Source: Enterobacter chengduensis
GTDB taxonomy: Bacteria > Pseudomonadota > Gammaproteobacteria > Enterobacterales > Enterobacteriaceae
Assembly (NCBI RefSeq): GCF_001984825.2
Contig: NZ_CP043318.1
Location: 1,240,001-1,304,000 of the forward strand
Direction: 5' to 3'
DNA: 64,000 nt
Below are positions 23,245 to 33,336 of this stretch, in pieces. Below the pieces are notes generated by a model. It was given only the letters and a program-made list of their open reading frames with translations. It was not told the DNA's origin and searched no databases. The number at the start of each line of letters is the position of its first letter. Position 1 is the stretch's first letter. A program made the position numbers and the translations under genes.

Positions 23245-25599
23245 ATGAATCCTGAGCGTTCTGAACGCATTGAAATCCCCGTATTGCCGTTGCGCGATGT
23301 GGTGGTTTATCCGCACATGGTCATACCCTTATTTGTAGGGCGGGAAAAATCTATCCGTTGCCTCGAAGCCGCTATGGATCATGATAAAAAAATCATGCTG
23401 GTGGCGCAGAAAGAAGCATCAACGGATGAGCCGGGTGTAAACGATCTTTTCACCGTCGGGACCGTGGCCTCTATTTTGCAGATGCTGAAGCTGCCTGACG
23501 GCACCGTGAAGGTGCTGGTAGAAGGGCTGCAGCGTGCGCGTATTACCACTCTGTCAGACGACGGTGAACATTTCTCTGCCAAGGCAGAGTACCTTGATTC
23601 GCCCGAGCTTGATGAGCGCGAGCAGGAAGTGCTGGTGCGCACCGCGATTAGCCAGTTTGAAGGCTATATCAAGCTGAACAAGAAAATCCCACCAGAAGTG
23701 CTGACGTCGCTGAACAGCATCGACGATCCTGCACGTCTGGCGGACACCATCGCTGCACACATGCCGCTGAAGCTGGCTGACAAACAGTCCGTGCTGGAAA
23801 TGTCCGACGTTAACGAACGTCTGGAATACCTGATGGCGATGATGGAGTCCGAAATCGATCTGCTGCAGGTTGAGAAGCGTATTCGCAACCGCGTGAAAAA
23901 GCAGATGGAGAAGTCCCAGCGTGAGTACTATCTGAATGAGCAAATGAAGGCCATTCAGAAAGAACTGGGCGAGATGGACGACGCGCCGGACGAAAACGAA
24001 GCGCTGAAGCGTAAGATCGACGCGGCGAAAATGCCGAAAGAGGCGAAAGAGAAGGCCGAAGCGGAACTGCAGAAGCTGAAAATGATGTCTCCAATGTCGG
24101 CTGAAGCGACCGTCGTTCGCGGCTACATTGAATGGATGGTACAGGTTCCGTGGAACGCCCGCAGCAAGGTCAAAAAAGACCTGCGTCAGGCGCAGGAGAT
24201 CCTGGACACCGACCACTACGGCCTGGAACGCGTCAAAGACCGCATTCTTGAGTACCTCGCGGTACAAAGCCGTGTGAACAAAATTAAAGGCCCGATTCTG
24301 TGCCTGGTCGGACCGCCGGGGGTGGGTAAAACCTCTCTGGGTCAGTCCATCGCCAAAGCGACCGGACGTAAGTATATCCGTATGGCGCTGGGTGGCGTAC
24401 GCGATGAAGCGGAAATCCGCGGTCACCGCCGTACTTACATCGGCTCTATGCCGGGTAAACTGATCCAGAAGATGGCGAAAGTGGGCGTTAAAAACCCGCT
24501 GTTCCTGCTCGATGAGATCGACAAAATGTCGTCGGACATGCGCGGCGATCCGGCGTCTGCCCTGCTGGAAGTGCTTGATCCAGAACAGAACGTGGCGTTC
24601 AGCGATCACTACCTGGAAGTGGACTACGACCTGAGCGACGTGATGTTCGTGGCAACCTCCAACTCCATGAACATTCCGGCCCCGCTGCTGGACCGTATGG
24701 AAGTGATCCGTCTCTCCGGCTATACCGAAGACGAGAAGCTGAACATCGCCAAGCAGCACCTGCTGCCGAAGCAGATTGAGCGTAACGCGCTGAAAGCCAA
24801 CGAGCTGACCGTCGAGGACAGCGCGATTATTGGCATCATTCGCTACTACACCCGTGAAGCGGGCGTGCGTAGCCTTGAGCGTGAAATCTCTAAGCTGTGC
24901 CGTAAGGCGGTGAAACAGCTGCTGCTGGATAAGAGCCTGAAACACATTGTGATTAACGGCGACAATCTGCATGCGTACCTGGGCGTTCAGCGCTTCGACT
25001 ACGGTCGCGCGGACAACGAAAACCGCGTTGGCCAGGTGACCGGTCTGGCATGGACGGAAGTGGGCGGCGATCTGCTGACCATCGAAACCGCCTGTGTGCC
25101 GGGCAAAGGCAAACTGACCTACACCGGCTCGCTGGGTGAAGTGATGCAGGAGTCCATTCAGGCGGCGCTGACCGTGGTGCGCGCGCGCGCGGAGAAACTG
25201 GGTATCAACCCTGATTTCTACGAAAAACGCGACATCCACGTCCACGTGCCTGAAGGGGCGACGCCGAAAGATGGCCCAAGCGCGGGTATTGCCATGTGTA
25301 CCGCTCTGGTTTCCTGTCTGACAGGTAACCCGGTGCGTGCCGATGTCGCAATGACCGGTGAAATTACGCTGCGCGGTCAGGTTCTGCCGATTGGTGGATT
25401 AAAAGAAAAACTGCTGGCGGCACACCGCGGTGGGATCAAAACCGTATTGATCCCTTATGAAAATAAACGCGATCTGGAAGAGATTCCGGACAACGTGATT
25501 GCTGACCTGCAGATCCATCCTGTTAAGCGCATTGAGGAAGTTCTTAGCCTCGCATTGCAAAATGAACCTTCAGGAATGCAGGTTGTAACCGCAAAATAG
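23245..25599 (+). CDS. lon: endopeptidase La (Lon protease)
   Basis: 784 residues, E. coli length. N-terminal substrate-binding LON domain ([21 protein letters not shown]), AAA+ module with Walker [10 protein letters not shown] and Walker [10 protein letters not shown], and a C-terminal Ser-Lys protease domain: S679 in DGPSAGIAM, with the catalytic lysine in [10 protein letters not shown]. It degrades SulA, RcsA, antitoxins and misfolded proteins, and is therefore relevant to the two antitoxin-like genes in this window. It has its own promoter and terminator. Confidence 0.98.
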   Translation: MNPERSERIEIPVLPLRDVVVYPHMVIPLFVGREKSIRCLEAAMDHDKKIMLVAQKEASTDEPGVNDLFTVGTVASILQMLKLPDGTVKVLVEGLQRARITTLSDDGEHFSAKAEYLDSPELDEREQEVLVRTAISQFEGYIKLNKKIPPEVLTSLNSIDDPARLADTIAAHMPLKLADKQSVLEMSDVNERLEYLMAMMESEIDLLQVEKRIRNRVKKQMEKSQREYYLNEQMKAIQKELGEMDDAPDENEALKRKIDAAKMPKEAKEKAEAELQKLKMMSPMSAEATVVRGYIEWMVQVPWNARSKVKKDLRQAQEILDTDHYGLERVKDRILEYLAVQSRVNKIKGPILCLVGPPGVGKTSLGQSIAKATGRKYIRMALGGVRDEAEIRGHRRTYIGSMPGKLIQKMAKVGVKNPLFLLDEIDKMSSDMRGDPASALLEVLDPEQNVAFSDHYLEVDYDLSDVMFVATSNSMNIPAPLLDRMEVIRLSGYTEDEKLNIAKQHLLPKQIERNALKANELTVEDSAIIGIIRYYTREAGVRSLEREISKLCRKAVKQLLLDKSLKHIVINGDNLHAYLGVQRFDYGRADNENRVGQVTGLAWTEVGGDLLTIETACVPGKGKLTYTGSLGEVMQESIQAALTVVRARAEKLGINPDFYEKRDIHVHVPEGATPKDGPSAGIAMCTALVSCLTGNPVRADVAMTGEITLRGQVLPIGGLKEKLLAAHRGGIKTVLIPYENKRDLEEIPDNVIADLQIHPVKRIEEVLSLALQNEPSGMQVVTAK

Positions 25600-25629
25600 T
25601 GACCTCGCGCAAAGAGCGTCAATAAAAAC

Positions 25630-25668
25630 AAGGCTGGTAAGTCATTTCGCACTTGCCAGCCTTTTTTT
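25630..25668 (+). terminator. lon terminator
   Basis: AAGGCTGGTAAGT / ACTTGCCAGCCTT hairpin with a T7 tract, 31 nt after the lon stop. Confidence 0.88.
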
Positions 25669-25809
25669 GTATAGCTAATTTAGATTGCTGATTAGGTCAG
25701 CCATCAACAACGGGTGTTGTAAGGTCATGGCAGGCCTGATATAACTGCTGCGCGGTCGCGTTGTGAAGGATTCAGGCGCGATATAAATTATAAAGAGAGG
25801 AAGAGAACA

Positions 25810-26082
25810 GTGAATAAATCTCAACTGATTGACAAAATTGCTGCTGGTGCTGATATTTCTAAAGCTGCAGCTGGACGTGCGTTAGATGCATTAATTGCTT
25901 CTGTTACTGAATCTCTGCAGGCTGGAGACGACGTTGCACTGGTAGGCTTCGGTACTTTTGCTGTTAAAGAGCGTGCTGCCCGTACTGGCCGCAACCCTCA
26001 GACCGGTAAAGAGATCACCATTGCTGCTGCTAAAGTGCCGGGTTTCCGTGCAGGTAAAGCGCTGAAAGACGCAGTAAACTGA
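25810..26082 (+). CDS. hupB: DNA-binding protein HU-beta
   Basis: 90 residues, [20 protein letters not shown], with the HU/IHF signature [21 protein letters not shown] and the DNA-intercalating proline in the arm. A nucleoid protein that forms HU with HupA. The start here is GTG at 25810 (AACAGTGAATAAATC) with the AGAGAGGAAGAG purine stretch upstream. It lies in the conserved lon-hupB-ppiD order. Confidence 0.97.
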   Translation: MNKSQLIDKIAAGADISKAAAGRALDALIASVTESLQAGDDVALVGFGTFAVKERAARTGRNPQTGKEITIAAAKVPGFRAGKALKDAVN

Positions 26083-26115
26083 TTGCTTTCCCGTTTCAGG
26101 GAAGCCGGAAAGTAC

Positions 26116-26146
26116 AAGGGCGCATCATTTGATGTGCCTTTTTTGT
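26116..26146 (+). terminator. hupB terminator
   Basis: AAGGGCGCATC ATTT GATGTGCCTT followed by TTTTG, 33 nt after the hupB stop. Confidence 0.8.
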
Positions 26147-26294
26147 TTGTCCAGACCTGATTTGTGCGAGTTTATGCGAGTTGTGGGCTGACAATCGCCC
26201 CGTTTTCTTGTCACAATACGCCTTCACGCGCGACGGGCAGGATTTTCCGTCAGCGTCAGGTAACCAGTCACCTACAGCGGAGTGTTGTTACACC

Positions 26295-28166
26295 ATGATG
26301 GACAGCTTACGCACGGCTGCTAACAGTCTCGTGCTCAAGATTATTTTCGGTATCATTATCGTGTCGTTCATATTGACCGGCGTGAGCAGTTACCTTATTG
26401 GCGGTGGCGCAAACTACGCCGCAAAAGTGAATGGCCAGGAGATCAGCCGTGGTCAGTTCGAGAATGCTTTTGCCGGTGAACGTAACCGTATGCAGCAACA
26501 GCTGGGCGACCAATTCTCTGAACTGGCGGCGAACGAAGGGTATATGAAGACCCTGCGCCAACAGACGCTGAATCGTCTTATCGACGAAGCGCTGCTGGAT
26601 CAGTATGCCAAAAAACTGGGCCTTGGCATCAGCGACGAGCAGGTGAAAAAAGCGATCTTCGCCACTCAGGCCTTCCAGTCTAACGGGAAGTTCGACAACG
26701 CGCGTTACAACAGTATCGTCAACCAGATGGGGATGACGGCCGATCAGTACGCTCAGGCGCTGCGTAACCAGCTGACCACCCAGCAGCTCATCAATGCCGT
26801 TGTGGGCACCGATTTCATGCTCAAAGGTGAAACGGACGAACTGGCGGCGCTGGTGGCGCAACAGCGCGTTGTACGCGAAGCGACAATTGATGTGAACGCC
26901 CTGGCGGCGAAACAGCAGGTAAGCGACGCTGAACTGAACGCTTACTACGAGCAAAACAAGAATTCCTTTGTTTCCCCAGAGCAGTTCCGCGTGAGCTACA
27001 TCAAGCTGGATGCGGCCGCGCTGCAGGAAAGCGCGTCTGACGCGGAAATTCAGTCTTACTACGACCAGCATCAGGATCAGTTCACACAGCCGCAGCGTAA
27101 CCGCTACAGCGTGATCCAGACCAAAACCGAGGCTGAGGCCAAAGCGGTACTGGACGAGCTGAGCAAAGGCGCTGATTTCGCCACCGTTGCGAAAGCGAAA
27201 TCCACCGACATTATCTCTGCGAAAAACGGCGGCGATATGGGCTGGCTGGAAGACGCCACCACGCCGGACGAGCTGAAAAATGCCGGTCTGAAAGAGAAAG
27301 GCCAGCTTTCAGGCGTGATTAAGTCTTCAGTTGGTTTCCTGGTCGTGCGTCTGGACGACATCACCGCGGCAAAAACCAAGCCGCTGGCTGACGTTCGCGA
27401 CGATATCGCGGCGAAAGTGAAGCAGGAAAAAGCGCTGGATGCCTACTACGCGCTGCAGCAGAAGGTAAGCGATGCGGCCAGCAACGACAACGAATCGCTG
27501 GCAGGCGCAGAGCAGGCGGCGGGCGTGAAGGCGGTTGAGACCGGCTGGTTTGGCCGTGACAACCTGCCGGAAGAGCTGAACTTCAAACCGGTTTCTGATG
27601 CCATCTTCAACGGTGGTCTGGTGGGTGAGAACGGCACGCCGGGCAGTAACTCTGACATCATTACCGTCGACGGCGATCGCGCGTTTGTGCTGCGCGTCAG
27701 CGAGCACAAGCCAGAAGCGGTTAAACCGCTGGTGGACGTGAAGGATCGGGTTGTCGCTCAGGTTAAGCACAACAAGGCGGAACAGCAGGCGAAACTGGAT
27801 GCTGAGAAGATTCTGTCCGATCTGAAAGCGGGTAAAGAAGACGCGCTGAAAGCGGCTGGCCTGAGCTTCGGTGAAGCGAAAACGCTGGGCCGTACCGGTC
27901 AGGACTCAATCAGCCAGGCCGCGTTTGCTCTGACTCTGCCTGCGAAGGACAAGCCAAGCTTCGGTACCACTACCGATGCGCAGGGTAACGTCGTCCTGCT
28001 GGCGCTGGATGAAGTGAAAGCCGGCACCCTGCCGGACGCGCAGAAGAAGGCGATGGTTCAGGGCATTACCCAGAACAATGCCCAGATTGCCTTCGAAGCC
28101 ATGATGAGCAACCTGCGTAAAGAAGCCAAAATCAAGCTGGGCGATGTCATGACTCAGCAGCAGTAA
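26295..28166 (+). CDS. ppiD: periplasmic folding chaperone PpiD
   Basis: 623 residues. A short cytoplasmic N-terminus, one membrane anchor (about residues 16-34, IIFGIIIVSFILTGVSSYL), then a periplasmic SurA-like region with a parvulin domain around RYSVIQTKTEAEAK...GGDMGWLED...SSVGFLVVRLDDI. PpiD sits beside SecYEG and YfgM and receives newly translocated proteins; its own isomerase activity is weak or absent. The frame opens at 26181, but ATG 26295 gives MMDSLRTAANSLVLK as in E. coli. Confidence 0.96.
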   Translation: MMDSLRTAANSLVLKIIFGIIIVSFILTGVSSYLIGGGANYAAKVNGQEISRGQFENAFAGERNRMQQQLGDQFSELAANEGYMKTLRQQTLNRLIDEALLDQYAKKLGLGISDEQVKKAIFATQAFQSNGKFDNARYNSIVNQMGMTADQYAQALRNQLTTQQLINAVVGTDFMLKGETDELAALVAQQRVVREATIDVNALAAKQQVSDAELNAYYEQNKNSFVSPEQFRVSYIKLDAAALQESASDAEIQSYYDQHQDQFTQPQRNRYSVIQTKTEAEAKAVLDELSKGADFATVAKAKSTDIISAKNGGDMGWLEDATTPDELKNAGLKEKGQLSGVIKSSVGFLVVRLDDITAAKTKPLADVRDDIAAKVKQEKALDAYYALQQKVSDAASNDNESLAGAEQAAGVKAVETGWFGRDNLPEELNFKPVSDAIFNGGLVGENGTPGSNSDIITVDGDRAFVLRVSEHKPEAVKPLVDVKDRVVAQVKHNKAEQQAKLDAEKILSDLKAGKEDALKAAGLSFGEAKTLGRTGQDSISQAAFALTLPAKDKPSFGTTTDAQGNVVLLALDEVKAGTLPDAQKKAMVQGITQNNAQIAFEAMMSNLRKEAKIKLGDVMTQQQ

Positions 28167-28194
28167 TTACGCGTCTGCTCGCAGATTTTCGTAA

Positions 28195-28695
<501 letters not shown>

Positions 28696-28738
28696 TTACG
28701 CAATTTCTTGCACTGCGGCAAAATTTTGCCAGGATAAA

Positions 28739-28761
28739 GAGGTCATACCAGTTATGACCTC
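28739..28761. promoter_or_regulatory. FadR-type operator palindrome before fadM
   Basis: Perfect 9-bp arms GAGGTCATA and TATGACCTC around CCAGT. Read on the minus strand it contains CTGGTATGACC, matching the CTGGTNNGACC core of FadR sites. It lies 33 nt upstream of the fadM ATG, where repressor binding would block transcription. E. coli fadM is FadR-repressed. Confidence 0.65.
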
Positions 28762-28794
28762 TCATCCTACAATAACAGTAAAGGCTATTGCGCT

Positions 28795-29193
28795 ATGCAG
28801 ACAAAAATCAAAGTACGCGGTTTCCATCTCGACGTTTACCAGCATGTGAACAACGCTCGCTATCTTGAGTTTCTTGAAGAAGCGCGCTGGGACGGGCTGG
28901 AAAACAGCGAAAGCTTTCAGTGGCTGACCGCGCACAACATCGCGTTCGTGGTCGTCAATATCAACATCAACTACCGGCGCCCGGCCGTGCTGGGCGATGT
29001 GCTCACGGTAACCAGCCAGGTGCAGCAGATCAATGGCAAAAGCGGGGTGTTAAGCCAGGTAGTGACGCTCGATCCGGAAGGGCAGGTGGTCGCTGATGCG
29101 CTGATCACCTTTGTCTGTATCGATCTGAAAACGCAGAAAGCGCTGCCGCTGGAAGGGGAGTTGCGGGAAAAGCTGGAATTGATGATCGCTTAA
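28795..29193 (+). CDS. fadM: long-chain acyl-CoA thioesterase FadM (thioesterase III)
   Basis: 132 residues, hot-dog fold of the 4-hydroxybenzoyl-CoA thioesterase type. The catalytic Asp is in FHLDVYQHVNNARYLEFLEEARW. FadM (YbaW) cleaves dead-end acyl-CoAs such as 3,5-tetradecadienoyl-CoA that arise during oleate beta-oxidation. The start is an ATG at 28795 after the FadR-like palindrome. The following toxin-antitoxin genes start 48 nt on and separate fadM from its usual neighbour queC. Confidence 0.95.
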   Translation: MQTKIKVRGFHLDVYQHVNNARYLEFLEEARWDGLENSESFQWLTAHNIAFVVVNININYRRPAVLGDVLTVTSQVQQINGKSGVLSQVVTLDPEGQVVADALITFVCIDLKTQKALPLEGELREKLELMIA

Positions 29194-29240
29194 AATTTTG
29201 TCTTTTATAAAAGACAGAAGGATTTTTCAGGGATAGAATA

Positions 29241-29606
29241 ATGGACAGGGACTACGTTGTTGAACGTTACCGTACCCATGACGGAAAAGTGCCGTTTGAG
29301 GAGTGGGTGGCCAGAATGAAGCGAAAGGATCCGGAGTTAGTGTTTCGGATCCTTCTGCGAATTGACCGTGCTGAGAAAGGGAATTTCGGCGATTACCGAT
29401 ATCTCAGAGACGGGATCTGGGAATTGAAAATTGATTGTGGTCCCGGTTATCGAATCTATTTTGCGGTACAACATTGGAAGATCTTGTTGTTGCTGATTGG
29501 CGGTGACAAAAAGAGTCAAAAGACGGATGTGAAACTGGCAATAGATTACTGGAAAGAACATCAAAAGGATAAACCGGATGAGCAAGAGCCAACGAAAATT
29601 TTCTAG
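29241..29606 (+). CDS. RelE/HigB-superfamily toxin, Gp49-like
   Basis: 121 residues. The core fits the 'phage-derived Gp49-like / addiction module killer' type of the RelE/ParE superfamily: FEEWVARMKRKDPELVFRILLRIDRAEKGNFGD-like helices (about 19-50), then LRDGIWELKIDCGPGYRIYFAVQ and ILLLLIGGDKKSQKTDVKLA strands. Such proteins are ribosome-dependent mRNA interferases. The toxin comes first, as in HigBA, and its last 29 nt overlap the antitoxin gene. A charged tail (EHQKDKPDEQEP) extends past the domain. AT-richer than its neighbours, and absent from the E. coli locus. Confidence 0.85.
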   Translation: MDRDYVVERYRTHDGKVPFEEWVARMKRKDPELVFRILLRIDRAEKGNFGDYRYLRDGIWELKIDCGPGYRIYFAVQHWKILLLLIGGDKKSQKTDVKLAIDYWKEHQKDKPDEQEPTKIF

Positions 29607-29907
29607 TTCCGTCAGCCATGATGAAGCCGTCGTAAAAATGCTTCGTGAAAACCCTTCATACGCTCAGCTATATCTGCAGGTTGCGTTGGATGAGATTTAT
29701 GAAGAGCAGGGGATCCCTGCATACTTAATCGCGTTAAGACGTGTTGTCGAATCCCGAGGTGGCATAGGTGAAATCGCTGCTAAAGCAGGTCTATCTCGTC
29801 AGCAGCTATACAGAACCCTATCAGACAACGGCAACCCAACGCTGACGACGCTAATGAAAGTGACGCGTGCTGCCGGCGTAAAACTATTCGACAGCACGGT
29901 TAAGTAG
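29578..29907 (+). CDS. HigA-type antitoxin with helix-turn-helix
   Basis: 109 residues. An N-terminal toxin-contacting region (SVSHDEAVVKMLRENPSYAQLYLQ) is followed by an XRE-like helix-turn-helix (IGEIAAKAGLSRQQLYRTLSDNGNPTLTTLMKVTRAAG, about 62-99), matching the 'probable addiction module antidote' family. It would neutralise the preceding toxin and repress the shared promoter. It starts inside the toxin gene at ATG 29578, and its stop is only 3 nt from the end of convergent queC. Confidence 0.86.
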   Translation: MSKSQRKFSSSVSHDEAVVKMLRENPSYAQLYLQVALDEIYEEQGIPAYLIALRRVVESRGGIGEIAAKAGLSRQQLYRTLSDNGNPTLTTLMKVTRAAGVKLFDSTVK

Positions 29908-29909
29908 CG

Positions 29910-30605
29910 TTATTTAAGCCCGGTCTTTTTCTTCATCGCGGCCATCACGCCGACCTTATCGGCAAAATAGTGATTCAGCCCGTTAGCGCGAAGATTACAG
30001 GCCGCGCACTGGCCGCAACCGTCGCCTTTGATGCCGTTATAGCAGGTGAGGGTTTCACTGCGAACCAGATCCAGCTTGCCCCAGTAGTCCGCCAGCGCCC
30101 AGGTTTCGGCTTTATCCAGCCACATGAGCGGGGTTTCAAAGCGCGTCTCTTTCGCCATGCCCAGATTGACGGCGTGGTTTAACGCTTTCACGAACTCATC
30201 ACGGCAGTCCGGGTAGCCGGAGAAGTCGGTCTCGCATACGCCGGTGATCACCGCTTCGGCTTTTACCTGGTAGGCATAGATCGCCGTCAGGGTCAGGAAA
30301 AGAATATTACGGCCCGGTACGAAGGTATTTGGAATACCGCTGGCATCGGGTTCGTAGTCCGGAACGGGAATACTGTCCCGGGTGAGGCTGCTCACGGCCA
30401 GTTCATTTAGCAGCGTAACGTCCAGCACCTTGTGCGCGCGTGCGCCAAGTTTCAGGGCAAGTTCACGCGCAACGTCGATTTCAGCGCGATGACGCTGACC
30501 ATAATCGAAAGTGACGCAGTGAACTTCATCGTATTGATGGAGAGCCTGAACCAGGCAGGTAGTAGAGTCTTGTCCTCCGCTGAACACGACGACGGCACGT
30601 TTCAT
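29910..30605 (-). CDS. queC: 7-cyano-7-deazaguanine synthase
   Basis: 231 residues, as E. coli QueC. N-terminal PP-loop [14 protein letters not shown] adenylates carboxy-deazaguanine, which is converted to preQ0 with ammonia on the way to queuosine in tRNA. The zinc site is C-terminal: [20 protein letters not shown]. Start ATG at 30605. It converges on the antitoxin gene with a 2-nt gap, so the toxin-antitoxin insertion was placed right against its stop. Confidence 0.96.
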   Translation of the reverse strand: MKRAVVVFSGGQDSTTCLVQALHQYDEVHCVTFDYGQRHRAEIDVARELALKLGARAHKVLDVTLLNELAVSSLTRDSIPVPDYEPDASGIPNTFVPGRNILFLTLTAIYAYQVKAEAVITGVCETDFSGYPDCRDEFVKALNHAVNLGMAKETRFETPLMWLDKAETWALADYWGKLDLVRSETLTCYNGIKGDGCGQCAACNLRANGLNHYFADKVGVMAAMKKKTGLK

Positions 30606-30671
30606 AAATCATCTCGACTGTTACGGTAAAAACGTTATGTTACCGTCAGACCACGACGGCGACCAGCTTCT

Positions 30672-32372
30672 TCACGATTTGGGCGCGGGCAGCCAGGCCT
30701 CGGTGAAGTCAAACCAGCCGCGGGTGTTGAGGCGAATGCCGTTGACGCCCGGCGGGGCGCTGATTTGATACTGATAATTGAACAGGGGAGTGATCGCCGC
30801 CTTTTCCATGAGCCGGGAGAAGATGGCCCTAAGCCCGGCATCTCTGGCCCGTTCGTCGGCCTGAGTCTGTACCGCATCAAGGGTAGCCTGAAGATGAGCA
30901 TATTGCGGAGCGCTAAGAACGTGGGGCCAGAGGGCATCACAGCGCAGCCACTGCTCAAGCGTATATTCCGGCGCTTCGCCAATCAGCCTGTCGCCCATCA
31001 TGATGTCGGCGTCCGCCAGTTGCTGGCACCCGTCCCAGGTTTTTGCATCGTGAAAGATAACCGTAAGTTCGCAGCCCTGCTGTGCAAGGTACTGTTTTAG
31101 CTGGCGCGCCATCGTGTGTAACTCAACCGGTAAATGGTAAATCAGGGTTAGTTTCTTCGGCAGAGGGACATGAGCTAAATCTGGCCACTGAGGGATCGCC
31201 CAGCCGGGGAGCAACTCCTCTGTTGGGGTAATCAGCCCTTCATTAAGCGGAAGCGTATGCAGAAGCGTCGAGAGATGAATGATGTTGATGAGTCGACGAG
31301 CCTGCATGTCGCTCAGGCGCGGGCTTTGCTTCAGAGTGAGGTAGCAAAAGCCCAGACTGGTGCTGTTCGTCACCAGGCGCAGGCTCTTCAGTTCATCCGG
31401 CTCGCCAATGGCGATCTGCACCGGATGGCGACAGCTGGTCCCTAACCCTTGGTCAAACAGCGACGGCGTGATCCAGTACTCGATAGCCTTAAGCAGGGGA
31501 TGGCTGAGGTGGTACTGTTCGTGGCTTTCCAGGCGAACCAGATCCGGCTCATACACGCTGAGTCTGAAAGGGCCGCTGCCCGTCATGGGCAGTTCGGGAT
31601 GTGCAAGCCGGCTACAGTAGGTGGCCAGGCGGTGTGCCAGCCAGTAATCCGGCTGGTGCAGCGTAAAGGTCAGACACTGGGGGTGGGTAACGTCAACGCG
31701 TAACACGCTCTGGAACAGTTTGCGCAGGGCAGGCAAGGCAAAAAGCGCATTAAGGCTTTGCTGAAGCTGCCCGGTTTCGATTTTATCGCCGTTATGCCAG
31801 TGCAGCGTGGAACGAATGTAGAAATGCCAGCGCAGCCCGTCAGCGGAGACCTCCCAGTGATGCGCCAGGTCGCCGGTGGGTTCGCTGCTGTTACCGTTAA
31901 ATCGCGTCAGTCCGGAGAAGACCTGTCCTGCCAGATGCTGCTCCGCCCGGCCGGGTAAAAACCCCGGCTGAAGCGGATCCAGCGAGCGGTAATAGGGAAT
32001 GCGCAGCGTCGGCGTGTCGTTTTGCCACTGCCCGCCTAAAAACGGATGCAGCAACGACCGTAATTCAGCGGGGGCAAGCTGGGCAAGCTCAAGCGCGTTG
32101 TGCTGCTCGCCCCGCTTCAGCGCCTCCTCCATCATCGTATTGCGCAGAGACTCAGGCGCGACGTGGAACGTCAGCTCACCCCGCTTGCCGCGGCCAGACT
32201 GCGCTCGCCAGCTCAGCCAGCCCGCCTCCTGGGCCTGGCGCAGCAGCGTTCGGACATGACGCTCGCTGCAAAAACAGCGGGCGGCAAGTTCGCTGATGGT
32301 GACCTGTTGCGTTGCTCCCAGGGAAGGCTGCCACAGGCGGTGATACTGGTTGAGTCGATTGAGCTGGCGCAT
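30672..32372 (-). CDS. ybaE: SgrR-like regulator YbaE (HTH plus solute-binding domain)
   Basis: 566 residues. The N-terminal winged-helix SgrR_N region (residues 1-110, with VTISELAARCFCSERHVRTLLRQAQEAGWL) is fused to a bac_5 extracellular-solute-binding-like domain (from about 160: LSGLTRFNGNSSEPTGDLAHHWEVSADGLRW ). There is no signal peptide, so the fused protein is cytoplasmic and probably senses a small solute, as SgrR senses sugar-phosphate stress. Its targets are unknown. Divergent from cof across 101 bp. Confidence 0.88.
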   Translation of the reverse strand: MRQLNRLNQYHRLWQPSLGATQQVTISELAARCFCSERHVRTLLRQAQEAGWLSWRAQSGRGKRGELTFHVAPESLRNTMMEEALKRGEQHNALELAQLAPAELRSLLHPFLGGQWQNDTPTLRIPYYRSLDPLQPGFLPGRAEQHLAGQVFSGLTRFNGNSSEPTGDLAHHWEVSADGLRWHFYIRSTLHWHNGDKIETGQLQQSLNALFALPALRKLFQSVLRVDVTHPQCLTFTLHQPDYWLAHRLATYCSRLAHPELPMTGSGPFRLSVYEPDLVRLESHEQYHLSHPLLKAIEYWITPSLFDQGLGTSCRHPVQIAIGEPDELKSLRLVTNSTSLGFCYLTLKQSPRLSDMQARRLINIIHLSTLLHTLPLNEGLITPTEELLPGWAIPQWPDLAHVPLPKKLTLIYHLPVELHTMARQLKQYLAQQGCELTVIFHDAKTWDGCQQLADADIMMGDRLIGEAPEYTLEQWLRCDALWPHVLSAPQYAHLQATLDAVQTQADERARDAGLRAIFSRLMEKAAITPLFNYQYQISAPPGVNGIRLNTRGWFDFTEAWLPAPKS

Positions 32373-32473
32373 AAAAAACCCGGAACAATAATTATCATCT
32401 ATTCACTATTACTTCCGTATATCTCACACGATACTGATGCACAAGTTAACCGCATCACATTTCGGGAGTAATC

Positions 32474-33292
32474 ATGGCTCGGCTCGCTGCATTTGATATG
32501 GACGGTACGCTGTTAATGCCGGATCACCGTTTAGGGGAGAAGACCCTGAACACGCTGAAGCGCCTGCACGAGCGTAATGTCACCCTGACGTTTGCCACCG
32601 GGCGTCACGTGCTGGAAATGCGCCATTTGCTGGGCGCGTTTTCCCTCGACGCTTTTCTGATTACCGGCAACGGGACGCGAATTCACTCCGTAGAAGGCGA
32701 TGTGCTGTACCGACAGGATCTCAACCCGGAGGTGGCGGACATCGTGCTGCACAGCACCTGGGACACGCAGGCCAGCATCCACGTCTTTAACGATCGGGGC
32801 TGGTTTACCGGTCATGAAATCCCGGATTTGCTGCACGCGCATGTTTACAGCGGCTTTAAATACCAGATTGTCGATCTGCGTCGGATCCCCGCCCATGCGG
32901 TAACCAAGATCTGCTTCTGCGGCGATCACGACGATCTCCGTCGCTTACGGATCCAACTGAATGAGGCGCTGAGCGACCGGGCACATTTAACCTTCTCGGC
33001 GGTGGATTGTCTGGAAGTGCTGCCGGTGGGCTGTAACAAAGGCTCCGCGCTGGCGGTGTTGAGCGACCATCTGGGCTTAACGATGCAGGAATGCATGGCG
33101 TTTGGCGACGCCATGAACGACCGCGAAATGCTGGGCAGCGTGGGCCGCGGTCTGATTATGGGGAATGCAATGGCGCAGCTGAAAGCAGAGCTTCCCCATC
33201 TGCCGGTTATAGGGCACTGTCGCAACGAAGCCGTGTCCCATTTTTTGACGCATTGGCTGGACAACAACAACCTCCCTTATTCCCCCGAATAG
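32474..33292 (+). CDS. cof: HAD-family HMP-PP phosphatase Cof
   Basis: 272 residues, Cof-type HAD hydrolase: motif [14 protein letters not shown] near the N-terminus with two catalytic aspartates, motif II TFATGRH, motif III around NKGSAL, and motif [16 protein letters not shown]. coli Cof hydrolyses 4-amino-2-methyl-5-hydroxymethylpyrimidine diphosphate, a thiamine precursor, and other phosphorylated substrates. The start ATG is at 32474 behind CGGGAGTAATC. A terminator follows. Confidence 0.95.
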   Translation: MARLAAFDMDGTLLMPDHRLGEKTLNTLKRLHERNVTLTFATGRHVLEMRHLLGAFSLDAFLITGNGTRIHSVEGDVLYRQDLNPEVADIVLHSTWDTQASIHVFNDRGWFTGHEIPDLLHAHVYSGFKYQIVDLRRIPAHAVTKICFCGDHDDLRRLRIQLNEALSDRAHLTFSAVDCLEVLPVGCNKGSALAVLSDHLGLTMQECMAFGDAMNDREMLGSVGRGLIMGNAMAQLKAELPHLPVIGHCRNEAVSHFLTHWLDNNNLPYSPE

Positions 33293-33307
33293 CGAGATCC
33301 TTCCAGC

Positions 33308-33336
33308 AAGCCAGGCTTCGGTCTGGCTTTTTTTTA
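33308..33336. terminator. terminator between cof and the PLP-enzyme gene
   Basis: AAGCCAG GCTTCGGT CTGGCTT followed by T8 on the cof side. The PLP-enzyme stop codon (33336-33334) lies inside its T-tract. Confidence 0.82.

Noticed and set aside
23554..25245. Long open frame (563 codons) on the strand opposite lon
   Set aside because: Shadow of lon in a biased-codon gene; composition is rich in Arg, Gln and His and it has no homology that I recognise and no ribosome-binding site.
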